Assembly (NCBI GenBank): GCA_026874595.1
Contig: CM049311.1
Location: 64,007,453 to 64,071,452 of the forward strand
DNA from: Sipunculus nudus
Lineage: Eukaryota; Annelida; Sipuncula; Golfingiida; Sipunculidae
Reading direction: 5' to 3'
DNA: 64,000 nt
Shown here piece after piece: positions 48,001 through 59,874 of this stretch (its first letter is position 1; each line of letters starts with the position of its first letter). The notes beneath the pieces were generated by a model, which was given only the letters and a program-made list of their open reading frames with translations, had not been told where the DNA came from and searched no databases. Both the position numbers and the translations under genes were made by a program.

Positions 48001-51000
48001 GCCAGCCCCTCTTTACCCAGCAGAAGAAGTCAACATGCCTACCCTCTGGGCAGGTTTGTATGTCACTTGTATATTTATCAGAACAAAATAATGACTGGTC
48101 AGTTCAAGTTCAAAATTGGTTTTGAAATATAAATGACTTAACCATCAGTCAATTTAATTATATATTTTAATGCTTATCAGCATGCTTTTGTACCAAATTT
48201 GAAACGTCATATTTTCTTATATGATCATATATATTTTCATATTTTTTATAGCTGTTTTCCTCTAACATTCTGCCTTCTATGTTTGTGACTATTTGTTACT
48301 AAAATTTATATATCCTGAATTTTCTCAAGCTCTGCTCTCTTTAATAGTCTCTCTGCCCTGTTTTTGTATGTGTGTGTTTGTTAATAGTCTATTTTAATTC
48401 ATATTCTGTTTTACTGGTTCCCCTGGCCATATCCAATGAACTGTGATGTATATAATCACCCATTAATACAGGGTTACAACAGCTTTGGATTTAAAAATAG
48501 CTTGGCATGTCCCCAATAGCAACCAGCAGAAAATTGTATGTAATTATTTGCTTGCATTAGTGCAGGGTGTTAAATGGTAGGATACAGTTAATTACTTCCA
48601 AAGATCAGATTGTAATACTTAATTAGCTTTCACAGTTGATATAATTTAGGGTATGGCTGGGAGAATGCCACAGAATTTTCTTAGTCTTACATTTAGTTGG
48701 TGCCTACATTATATGCAGGTGAGAATCTGGAGTTTATAAATATTTTTAAACAGGTAGAGATTGAGGTTAGGACATTTATTAAAATAAGATACCTCTTGTT
48801 TATATTCAGAGCCAGACTAAGCAGTTAACATTATAATTTTGTACACATATATTTAAGTAATTACGCATTTTATCAATTTTGTCAGATGTTAATGTTCAGT
48901 TTTCTTAGCGACAGTTCTGAATAAAAATATTGGTTAAAATATAAGTAAAAATTATGATCTTTCAGTATGCCATAATATTATCCAGATATATCAAGAATTG
49001 TGTCAGGAAAGTAATTCTGAGGGCTTTTTAAAAGCAGATGTTTTTCATAGTCCTAATTAAATACATTTAGTCAGATATGTAACTGATTATTTTAAAGCTA
49101 AAACAAATTTTCTAGTGAATATTCATATACCTCATGTAATCAGTTTGTCCTTTGCCACAGTTTGAACATAACATTAGATGCCTATTTTTAACTGCTTGTC
49201 ACCGTGCCAAGTCACACCACACATTGACAGGCCTGGCCTTGGCTAGTTGAGTCAGTGTCTGGCACATTGTAAATAAGCTTTTACTGTGGGGTGCATTAGA
49301 GTTTAATAAGAGGGATTGTGCATCTGGGATAATATTTGGCAGATAATGTTTGCTGTCATGCAGGGTCTAGAATTTATTCCCCCAATGACTTGTGCATGAT
49401 GCAAATGTTACCTGTTTTTACAAGATCAATAATAAATTATATTGGCTCAGAGAAATCTAAATGAGAAAAATTCAGTGCCAGTATTCATGACAGATACTAA
49501 TTGGATAGTTATATACTCATACCTAGGAGAACATTAATGATTTTGAATTAATCAGAACTGCAGTTACATTTTGTACTCAAATATAAAAAAATTGACCTTT
49601 ACAGTTTGATTTAAAAAAAAAAAGATAAATTTAATATCAGACTAACTTCACATGCATACTTATTCAAATGTAGTGTTATTATGGGTACATTATCTTGATA
49701 GGGATTGATGGTGAAAAAATGTATTAACTGTACACAAGTTTCTTGTGGAAAACAAATGTTAAGTAAGTTCATCACCTACATAAGGCATTGAATATGCATA
49801 ACATTAAATAAGAAAATTATTCCAAAAAGAACACTAAAATTAAAATTCATTAGTCACAGTGTGTCAGGTTTTTGAGATAGATCAGTGGCATTTTAACATT
49901 CTTGAAACATTTAGAAGTTTCCATTTAAAACTAAAAAAAAAACTATTGAAAAGTGAATTATTTGGAAAAAGAGTTGCCACATGAATAGATGGTGACAGTC
50001 AGGTCAATGGCATACATTTATATGAGTGTTCAAGCCCTGTGGGAGAAATTGTGAAGTTATAATGCAGGCAGAGCACATTACAGTATAGGCTTAGACAGGT
50101 TTTGTTTATTGGAGTGGTCATTGTATAGAACAGTCTGACCATACCTTTGGTTCAACAGGTAGGTTAGTGTGTTGGAATGACCAGTTAGCTGTCCTGGTGC
50201 GTCAGATAAATAACGTTATACACCCCTGAGGAGGCCGATTTACATAGAGTGTATGGAAACAGACTTGGCACCAAGGGTGGTATTATGAATACCTTCTATG
50301 ATCTCTCACCCAGGGACTTCCAGTGGAGTTACTATGAAGCATTATCATATGTCCCTTTAGTGCCTGTTGTGAAAGCAGTAAATTTTAGTCACTATGTGAT
50401 TATGTGCAGAAAACTTGACTTAAAACTGGGATACAGGTATATTTGATGTGAAAGTGGTTTTGTTAGCAGGGTTTTAATTTTCATTCTTTAAGCGGGAGCT
50501 AGATTTGTGCTAAACTAAGAACACGCATTATTTTGATGCTTTGAAAAAGTTCTCGTCTGACACACAGGCCCTGGGGGGGGGGGGGGGGGGGCTGGTAATC
50601 CCTCCAAGTGCAGTCACTTGAGTTGTGACTTCTTCAACCAGGAAGTTAAGAGTAGTCATGTTTTCATAAGAGATCATAACAAGTGATATCTCAACTGAAA
50701 TCCCCTCAGATTTTTTATGATATGTAGAAACAACTATAAAACAAGTAAAATTTGAATTTGAAGCTCTTCTTTGTTGTTCACACATGAAGGGCTGCTTCTA
50801 ATTAGTAATCATAGTTGTTGTAGAGCAATTGTACAACTTAGTCAGATGTCAAAAAATGTCTCGGGTCCAGTATCATTCCATCATCAAATGTGATTAGTTC
50901 CATAAATTACATATTGTATAAACTTTGTGGTCACGGTACTCAGTGGCCCGTTGCACGGACATGGTCAGATATGGGCGAAAATTTTAACTGCAATAATGCT
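45090..51000 (+). other. Long intron, first half: nothing recognised
   Basis: Apparently single-copy AT-rich DNA. AATAAA at 45,463 could serve an unspliced form of the 2-kb exon. GC-richer patches at about 46,600-47,350 have no identified content. A poly-G tract lies at 50,573-50,591. A TTTACAG-CGATATAAG-GTGAGT arrangement near 47,757 could be a 9-nt microexon but is too weak to call. Confidence 0.4.
50573..50591. repeat. Poly-G tract
   Basis: About 19 consecutive G residues, the only long homopolymer G run in the 25-60 kb part. Confidence 0.9.
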
Positions 51001-54000
51001 ATAAAATAAAAAAAAAATTCAAACACGCCAAATTAACCATTTACATAGTATTTATTTATGCATTGCTATCTTAATTATCCTACAAAGTGCATGGGATTGA
51101 ATTTTCCAAGGCAAGTAAGAACATTTTCAGGTTTGCTACTTTTAATTTAATAAAAAAAAGGGAGAATAATCAAATGACAAACTATAGTTTTGCATCAAAG
51201 ACATCAGAACTGTAATTTCAGATTAATAAGTATTTCACAACACATGCATGCCTGAAATAGTTGAATTAAAGGTATTAAAGTAGGCACAAGCACTTACATC
51301 ATTTATTGATTTTCTCTTGTGAACTCAGAATTCTAGCAATGCATATTTTACCAAATAAGTACTTTTTACTGGTTGCAATAGGTTAATAAGCAAATTATTT
51401 GTTATTGTTTCTTTCTATATTTTGTAAAATAAATGTCCTTTTAGTTTCTCCTGAAAACAATACACTGCATGCCAGAGAAGAATTTGAGTGGTTAGCAAAT
51501 GTCAGATAATACAATAGTGACTTCAGAAGTAGAGTAAAACTATGTCAGGAACTCCAGCTGTGTGTTAACTAAGCAAATTTCAGGTATTTCACATAAAATG
51601 AGGAATACAGTATTTAAATTTATTCTTTTGATCTGTTTGAGTATATCTTCCACAACATACCTGAAAAAGGTTACTTTGTTGTGATGAAATAGTGAACCAA
51701 ATACAACCTTGTTGCATGTGTTTTTTAATGTATTATTAATGATCTGGCTAATCCATTATTTAACACTTAACAATACACAATATACACAAGTGATTGAGAT
51801 GGAACTTTGGGGTCAAAGTTTGGAATCTAAATTAATGGAATTAATTAATTTTCTGCAAGCACTTCTGGACATAGTTTTATTAGTTTTTATTTAATTTATA
51901 ATTAAATAAAGTTATTCAAATATATTTCTTATTTCTAATTTTAATTGTCTTTAACTTAAGAGCCTATTAGTTTTATTACAGTAATAATTGAAATATAGGA
52001 GGTGACCCCAGGTGGTGGGTTAATGAAATAAGGCTTTACTGAGCCAGAAAATTGCGTTTGAAATTCAGGTATTCCATTGTCAAAATCAGGCTGCCATTTT
52101 CCACTTGATAATTATTACGCTTGACTGAACTTTGATGTTCAGTCTTTGTGTGGTTCCTGTGAACTGTTCATCACTGAAATGACCAGTGGTCAGCTTTGAT
52201 GAAAAAATCAGTCCAGTGTGATAGATTGGTGACACTGATGTCCCATACCTGGATACTCACCTGGTAATTTTGGTGACAGTTCATTAGTTCTCAGGTGACT
52301 GTAATATCAGGCTTCACTGATCTGTATATACTCATTTCATTGGACTGCTGGGTATAACAAAACTCTGCCTGAGTCCACATTGCTTTTGATTTGTGTGAAA
52401 GATTATGTTTTTGTAGGGTAAATAACATATCTGCAGTCTTGAATTTGCAAATCAAGGTGAGTTCATAGGGGATTTAATTTAGAATAAAAAATGGAATATC
52501 ATATATATAGAATTTCATATAAATGTTGTTCTCTCCTTGTAAATATTTGAATTTCTGCAAAAAAATATAATATGGTCATATTATATGTAACATATTTTCA
52601 GTTGAGTAAAAAAGGGAAACAAATTTCATGTTGTGTAATATTACTAATAAAATAACTCATTACTCTTAAAATTATGTTTCTATAATTGCTTGTAGTTATA
52701 CTGATAGCTGTAGATTATTCACACAAGCCTTTCTGGTAACAGTTTCATTAGAAACATGATGCACAAATTATTTAGGTTTTTGGAGAGGATATAATTTATA
52801 CAGCACTTATATATCTATAATATAACTGATAGAATACAACATTGATTGCAGATAGACTGTTTGACAAGCAGTGGGATTCTTTTCCACACTCATTGATTTT
52901 ATCCACAGGCACTTGAATTGCTGAAATTGTAGATTTCAGTTAAAATTTGTGTTGGTAGGACGATCACTGATTTTTGTAAAATTTCATGTAAGGCAAGTTA
53001 TAAGTTTCTTGTCCAATGTTGTCGAGCCCTGTTGTTGTATGAAATAGTTCAGATGAAAAACCAATTTGCTCTCATTCCACAACATGTTCAGTATGATTAT
53101 ATTACTGAACAGGGGATTAGCTTGTATCAGCTATGTTAGTTTATGCAACTGTCATGTATTTAAGACTGTTAAAACCATAAGTGTTAGTAAGACTGTCAGA
53201 CATGGTTCAGTCTGGAAATGATTGATATGGGCTGTGTCTCATTAATGTTTACCCTGACACCCTGTGTGTCTTGTACTGTACAACACCCAGGATATTTACC
53301 CTGGATATTTATACTTCTATACCAAGGTTCCTGTGTACTGTTCTGCTTTGCACAACACTTGAAGGGTTACTGATTAAAGACCCTTTATGTAGGTGTGAGT
53401 TCTTTGAGGAACCCAGACTGCCTTTCATATTACCATATCCAAAACGGTAACAGCTGTGCATTTATCTAATTTATCTAGCATTTCAGTGTTGAATTTTAGT
53501 GGCATAGCCATGTCTGGAAGCAATTAAACACATGAGGATTTCATCACCTAGCCTTTCAAACTTTTTATCTAGTTAGAAGTATATACATTCCATACGAGAA
53601 AAATATAACAACAAAATAAATATAAAGGTCAGTACTTAGTAAACTTCAGTACATACAGCATATAACACAAAACTTATTTGAAAATATGTATAAACAGATA
53701 CTTTTTAATAATTTTAATATGAATCATCTAACACAACCATAATGAAACATGGTTTATTCTATTTTTCACCAAAATTTTATAAAATAAAATAAAGTAAATA
53801 TGTATGACATGTATTTTATAATAAATTATATTATTTTCTGTGTTGATACTGTATAATTTGAGTGTAGTATTTGATATTAAAACATTTGGTGTGGGACTTC
53901 CCTTGTGTATATGTTTCTTAAATATTTTGTACATACTAATAAAAGCTTAACACCATCCTCCTAAAATAAAGGAAATTGCAATTAGTCAAGAAGAACTGAA

Positions 54001-54751
54001 ATAAACTACCCTGTCAAAATAAATGATGGCTACAACAAAAAAAATCACAAGAAATCTTAGTAAATAATTATAATAATACTAAACCAATACAATTTTTATA
54101 AACAAAGTCATCAGCGTAATTTTGGAGCAAGATTGTTTAAATTTTTTTTATTTTATTTCCTTTCAAATTCTGGATTTATTTGTCATGTATTTATTACTAA
54201 AATATGTTGAAACTGATGTGTCAAAGTTAATTAAAATGGATAGAGACTGCAGCAGTTAAGAAAATTGTAAAGAGGATGGCAGTTACAGTAAATAATTTCC
54301 TTTATTCCTTCTATTTAAGAATTTCTATTACACAATAAGTCTGCAGGGGGTTGCCAGGTAGAGCCTGAAAGTCTAAGCTTGTGTCAGCTTGTTTACTTAC
54401 TGTCAGCTGACATGCAGATATGACAGGTTTTGATATAAACCATGTCATGACAACTGAGTAATTGTCGGGGAACCAAGACACCCACTACTTCAGATCTTCC
54501 ACTCCAATAAATATTACTCCAACCCTAATCACAGGCCCATGTTTACAAGTGCATAAGAGGGCGCATTATTAAATGTCTTATACAGGCAAGCATTCATGCA
54601 TTAGTTGGATACAGGGTATTTGATATTTTTTATGTGTCTCATCACATATGTTGTCTCGCTTGATTGTGAACCCTTGGATTGAGTTCTAAGTACGATGGTT
54701 GATTAACGAACGGTTAGGGGAGGATGCATTTTAAAATGTGGTGGTGAGAGT
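51001..54751 (+). other. Long intron, second part: nothing recognised
   Basis: AT-rich, no coding, repeat or RNA feature supported. Confidence 0.4.
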
Positions 54752-54813
54752 ATGTCAGATAACCAGTGGGGGATAGGAGATAGTTGTATGAAAGCATCCA
54801 GCCCGGACCATCG
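54752..54813 (+). CDS. Candidate alternative first exon (phase 2)
   Basis: An ATG at 54,752 opens MSDNQWGIGDSCMKASSPDH and meets an excellent donor, CATCG|GTAAGTG. It would leave phase 2, which none of the recognised downstream exons accepts directly, so an unseen exon would be needed. Confidence 0.2.
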
Positions 54814-55220
54814 GTAAGTGTATATAATGTATGCTTGATCTGTTTGAGGGGTTGAATGTGCTGTCATTACATAGTAAAGGGGCAGGTGTTCAGTGTGTGC
54901 ACGGACTGTGACATACAGACCTCATGTATGCAGGGCGCTCAGTTTGAATTTGAATCCATGGCCCATGGGGATAAGTACGAAACTGCTACACATAGCATCA
55001 GCATTGTATTATGGATATGTATGAAACTCCTTACAATAGCAGCGGCATCCTTTTATGGATCGATAACACCTACTGGTGATAAGAAATTATCTTATAATCG
55101 AACACAAGGGAAGTGAGTTTGTGGTGATCACATGATAACATTCAGGGAGTACCTAGGTGCGGTGTTGATACGTCTCAAGCAGTTGGAGGTTACGAGTACG
55201 TTAAAGCCAGCCATTTGTAC

Positions 55221-55286
55221 CTATATAACCACCGCCAAGTCTGATCCACGCAGGAAATATGTACAGTGCTCACTCATTGAGTACAG
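55221..55286 (+). CDS. Candidate alternative first exon C with TATA-like box (coding 55,259-55,286)
   Basis: CTATATAACC at about 55,220 lies roughly 30 bases before a short leader and an ATG at 55,259 that opens MYSAHSLST and ends at the donor ACAG|GTAATT, phase 1. It could splice to 59,190 in frame. Like exon B it ends in Ser-Thr plus one base. The evidence is only positional. Confidence 0.28.
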
Positions 55287-58281
55287 GTAATTCTATTTTT
55301 TGCCATATATGAGAAGGAAAGATGTAGATATGTCAGGTATAATAAAGTATATAGGATCATGTGTGTTCACCCATTTACAAAATTATCAAAGACATAATCA
55401 TCTGTGTAGAAAACAAGTGTATAGAGGAGAAATCACATTGCAATAAAATTTGTCTTTGAACTCTAAAAGTAACAGCAAGCAGACATTCCAATACCATGTG
55501 TGAGGGTACGTGTACTTGTTGCTAGAGTGAGAATTGCTGTAATTTTTTAAAATTGCCAGACGGAATATATATCAGCTGCCTCATAAACCGTCATAACAGA
55601 TGTCATATTCTAAAACAAGTTGTAGGTTATCTCTGTGTCAGCTTAGCATATATAGGGATTAATTTTCATGTCTAACTGCAATTTGTCTGGAATGCCTCCC
55701 TAAACAGGTACAGGTGTTAATACAGACTTCAGATTTGGGTTATATACACTTTGGGGGAGGGTTGTTTTTTCTTTTGTACTATTATGACAGTGTTTCCTCA
55801 TTATTAAAACCTTTCAACCCTTTGAGTAACACTTGAAACAGTAAACATTAATTTCAAGAGAAGTATTATGCATGAAAATATGATATAATATTTAATTAAA
55901 TTTAATAAACATTAATATTTAATTAAATACCTATAAATGTTAATATATAATTATATATCTGTTTGTTTATTAGATTGGATGATATGTTTATCTACCAGAA
56001 GGTATATAATTCTAGAGATATAATGATTAGAAATCATGTGTCAGTCACAGTTGGCCGCACAAAAGTGGGTAATTTAAGTGTTTATGGATATGATGTTAAT
56101 TAAGGGTTTCCTGTTCCAGTATCACGTTGCATAATTTGAATAACAAAATAACCGGACAAATTATCCCTTTCAATTAAGAAATGACATTCATAATGATTTG
56201 CAAGCTACCTGCAGACAGTGAAGAGAATATAATAGGTCATGTAAAACTGATAATTACCTTATCACAGTTTATCACTACATACAAATGAACCAGATGTTGA
56301 GAGATCTACGAGGGACAGAAGTGGTAAACCAGGTGGTGTTAGAATATAGAGGTAACAGAAAAATTGTAATATAACATTGGTCAGCTAAAAAATAGGTGTT
56401 AGTTTTGAGTCATACTGGACCAGTCTGGGGTGAGGAAACAGCTGTTGAGACGCATGTATCTTTATACTGCACTGACATTACGTTATCAGTTGTGAAATTG
56501 TGGTTCTAAAACACACCGGTCTTGTCATGTTGGACTCGTCTGGTGAATTGTGTATGACAGTACAGACTGCAGGCCAAACTAACATTTCATTAACAGTTGG
56601 ATTTTTACACAACTCTGTACTCTCAGGTCAACTGCATTGTATCTCTCCTATTCTTTGTAGTAAACATCCAGTACACTGTATATATCTGAGGGTGATATAT
56701 CAGTAATACTGGTATGTGTGAACAGATTTAAGATATATATGAGAGTTCCTTTCCTCCACAGTGAAAGTATTACTTGCTTCTCACCAGGAATGGTGATACA
56801 GAAAATGATTTATCTTCTGTCAAGTGCTGTTGTCTGCTGCTGGTAGTGTCATGTGTAATATATTAACACTGAAATTTGTACAGTTTAGTAGTGACTGACC
56901 ATTAATATTATCAAGCCACTATCAATCTTTTATTAATGAAATCACATTGAAAAAAAAAATATTTGTTCACAGACTGAAATCTATAAATAGATAAATAAAT
57001 GCAAGTACAAAGGGAACTTTTAAGGGTATTAATACATTGGTGATTTGCTACATTTATAATGCTCTTCTGTGTAGAATCTTGTAACAAACTACTAAGCCAT
57101 GAAACTTAATGCATTCATAAAATAATCCTACTATTTAGTAGATAGCAAGGGTAAGGAAACAAGTGCACTGAAATCAATATAAGCTGGAAATGAGTGGTAC
57201 AATCTATGTATAACTTTTCATTAATTTGCTTTAAACTCCCTATTTGTCCATTCTTTTCTAGTGTCATATTGTTTTCAATTTCTTATTACAACAGAAGAAG
57301 ATATAGATAAGACTGTTTGATAATCATTATCTGTGTGGAATATTCTGAATGTGGCGAGCCTGGTGACACAGTTTAGTGTCTGCACATGGTGCGTGCCTGC
57401 TGGCAGGATCACCATGACACCTAACTCTGTGGAAAATGCAGATTTATGAAGAAGAAAACAGTCCAGTGCTGTAAAAAAACCCAAGATTCTAATTCAGCCA
57501 GGCCGGATTGGCTTTTTGTCAAGCTGTGACAGCAGTGGTTTTGATTACAGCCCCTCTGGTGTTAAGTGGAGGAAACCTGTTTAACGCTGCCAACGTAACT
57601 GAACGCTGTCCTGCTGTGTGTAAGGCAGCTGACATGCAAATATAACTTGACTGTTGATGTCTGTCAATTCACTCCACAATACAAGGCCATCTGAGGTATC
57701 TTTTTTTTATCTGTGCCTTTAGGCCAGGGCAGGGTAAAGTGTCTGAAATTGTGAGTACATTTGCGTTTTAATCAAGTATATATATCAAAATTCAAGACCT
57801 CCATGTTGTTTCTTAGTTGAGGCACTTCATTTTACAAGGATCTTATGGTAGACTTTATCACATAGATATTTATCTGAACGATTCAGTGATTTCTTATATA
57901 AACTAGCCAGAAAGTTAGATGTTTCTAAGTGAATTATGGTTTGTGTAGTACCAGTACTTGTAAAAGATACATTTAATTAACAATTTATCATATGTGCATT
58001 TCAAGGTTGTCTTATATCTTATATTATTGGCTATGTAGTGAATGTCAAATGTTTCATCTGAATCAGCAATTCCATTTTTGCAGCAATTTTTCTGTGAAAA
58101 AAATTTGATGAAAAAAAACTTTTTGTTTTTTTTTTCTAAGCAAAATCAAGGCAGGTTTTTTGGATGATTCATGGAATCCTCAATAAAGCATATTTATGGA
58201 GTCATGATTAGATCTTAGTATGCTTTGTGGTTGATGTCTTAATTGTGACCATGCATAACCATTACTGAACCATTACTCTAG
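55287..58281 (+). other. Intron sequence, nothing recognised
   Basis: AT-rich; no repeats or exons supported. Confidence 0.4.
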
Positions 58282-58327
58282 GACTCTGACATTGAGGACG
58301 TCATAAAACCCAAGCATCCAAGGAATG
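58282..58327 (+). CDS. 46-nt acidic exon of the ankyrin-type gene
   Basis: Acceptor ATTACTCTAG, donor GGAATG|GTAGGG. Only the phase-0 reading is open: DSDIEDVIKPKHPRN, leaving phase 1, which fits 59,190. Phase-1 donors upstream cannot use it without a stop, so it is either reached from a phase-0 exon or skipped in most forms. Confidence 0.45.
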
Positions 58328-59189
58328 GTAGGGTAGCCAGGGTTCATCTGTCAGTGCAGTATATGGAGTATATAGATAGAAGCATGGTGTGTGATATATG
58401 GTATGTCAGATGCTGTATAAAAACGTTCCTTGGGGGCCCCACTGCAGTGTTTCTGTATATCTACAGTGTTTTATTTTATGGGGACGTATTTTTCTTGTCT
58501 CCAAGATATTTGCAAAAGAATGGCTTATACTTAATGAAATTGAGTCATGGTTAATTTACAGTGAAACCTTCATGTAAAGACACCCTTCTTTTACAGACAC
58601 CTCTGTTATGTATACACACTTCTCAGTTAAAAAATGCCCAGCCAAGGTGCTTTATTTCAGGTTTCCTACTCACATGTAAATGTACACTGGTAGATAGAAT
58701 AGTAAAATTTATAGAAAAAAATTCTCTATCCATAAATTGGTTGTATTTCCTTAATAAAATATCAGATAATTGTCCAAAAGCCCTTATAATATCTGATGGA
58801 ATTCTTCTTAAAACCTGTAGTTATAACAGATGCAAATCAGTACATTAAAATATCATCTGATTAAAGTTTCATGGTTTGTGTACAAATGGTTTAGTGACTC
58901 ATAATAATTAATACTCTGCATCCAGTGGATCTTAAACACTTCTTCTTTATCAGTTAATCACCATGGTAACAGGGTGTGAATGCAGCTCCACTGAAGTGTC
59001 ATCAAATATTATAGGTGACAAGCAACAGTGGGCTTCCGTTGATGAAGATTAACAAAGGCTGGCAGCATTACACATTTACAGCATTACATCATTTACAGGG
59101 GTTTTACTAGGATTAGTAGTTACCCAGTGTTACCATAAGGAATATGGATGGTAGTAAAGTGATAACTCAGTGTACTTGTCAGGTTACAG

Positions 59190-59303
59190 AGGCTGGGATT
59201 GGCACAGATGAACAGGAAGATGAGGAGAGCAGTGATGCTTCCTCTTTTGAGATTGATGGACTCTCAAATGTTTCTGTTTGTTGTTCTGAACATGAAACTG
59301 AAG
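59190..59303 (+). CDS. Acidic exon of the ankyrin-type gene
   Basis: Acceptor GGTTACAG ends at 59,189; donor CTGAAG|GTACAG. Reads EAGIGTDEQEDEESSDASSF then EIDGLSNVSVCCSEHETE, phase 1 to phase 1. Length 114 nt, a multiple of three. A second acceptor seven bases upstream (TTGTCAG, ends 59,182) reads VTEAGIG in the same downstream frame from a phase-0 donor. Confidence 0.6.
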
Positions 59304-59442
59304 GTACAGCAGTTTCTGGCTCATCAATGTGTAGACCTCTGTATTGCAGAAAACCACCATTTGTATAATTTCCTGTTGTATTACACACGGATCCTTCTGT
59401 TGCAGTGGATATTATGTGTTGGATTTATTTTGCTGAAGATCA

Positions 59443-59545
59443 GATTTGCATATTACTGTATCTATTGGATTTGCATATTACTGTATCTATTGGATTTGCA
59501 TATTACTGTATCTATTGGATTTGCATATTACTGTATCTATTGGAT
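59443..59545 (+). repeat. Four-copy 25-bp tandem repeat carrying octamer motifs
   Basis: Four perfect copies of a 25-bp unit, each containing ATTTGCAT (at 59,444, 59,469, 59,494 and 59,519), the reverse of the POU octamer ATGCAAAT. Lies in the intron between two ankyrin-gene exons. The overlapping Tyr/Ile-rich ORFs are artefacts of the repeat. Confidence 0.85.
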
Positions 59546-59737
59546 ATATTGTGTGTTACCCTTACTGCCCTGGTAGATATTATGCAGTAAATACTGTGTT
59601 AAAGGTTAATTTGTGTTTTAAACAGGGAATCAAAGAAGTTTACTGGAACTTCTCGGTTATGCTTACATACATGAGCTAATAGATGTACATTTAAACACAG
59701 TGTAATATGATTGTAATATACTTCTCTCTGACTTCAG

Positions 59738-59874
59738 TGTCCATGGAGACCAGCATGATGAGCTGTTCCCTTGGTGTGACTCAGGCAGACAAGCTGCGGC
59801 TGGCATCATGCAAGGGACAGTTAGATAAAGTGAAGGAGCTGTTAATGACAGGAGCGACCTACGAACCTGACAGA
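59738..59874 (+). CDS. Exon encoding the start of the ankyrin repeat domain
   Basis: Acceptor CTGACTTCAG, donor GACAGA|GTAAGT. Reads VSMETSMMSCSLGVTQ then DKLRLASCKGQLDKVKELLM and TGATYEPDR, phase 1 to phase 0. The pattern LRLASxxGxLDxVKELLxxGA matches the first helix pair of an ankyrin repeat, probably the N-cap repeat because the TPLH start is lacking. Further repeats must lie beyond 64,000. Ankyrin stacks bind partner proteins; the partner is unknown. Confidence 0.7.

Larger units (their letters stand above)
29354..59874 (+). other. Inferred locus of an ankyrin-repeat gene with several alternative first exons (3' end beyond window)
   Basis: Shared exons at 58,282-58,327, 59,190-59,303 and 59,738-59,874 lead into an ankyrin-type repeat. 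Upstream, exons at 29,354, 37,053, 39,249, 43,073 and possibly 35,841 and 55,254 have splice signals and phases that allow them to join this body. Most end in phase 1. The gene identity is not recognised. Ankyrin repeats bind proteins, so the product is probably an adaptor. Grouping these exons in one gene is inference from phase, strand, acidic Ser-rich composition and absence of competing genes; transcripts would be needed to prove it. Confidence 0.45.

Noticed and set aside
50249-50446. 65-codon plus-strand ORF
   Set aside because: No acceptor, donor or phase relation to the neighbouring exons and no recognised motif.
59199-59679. Tyr/Ile/Leu-rich ORFs after the acidic exon
   Set aside because: They come from the 25-bp tandem repeat, whose length is not a multiple of three and so repeats through all frames.
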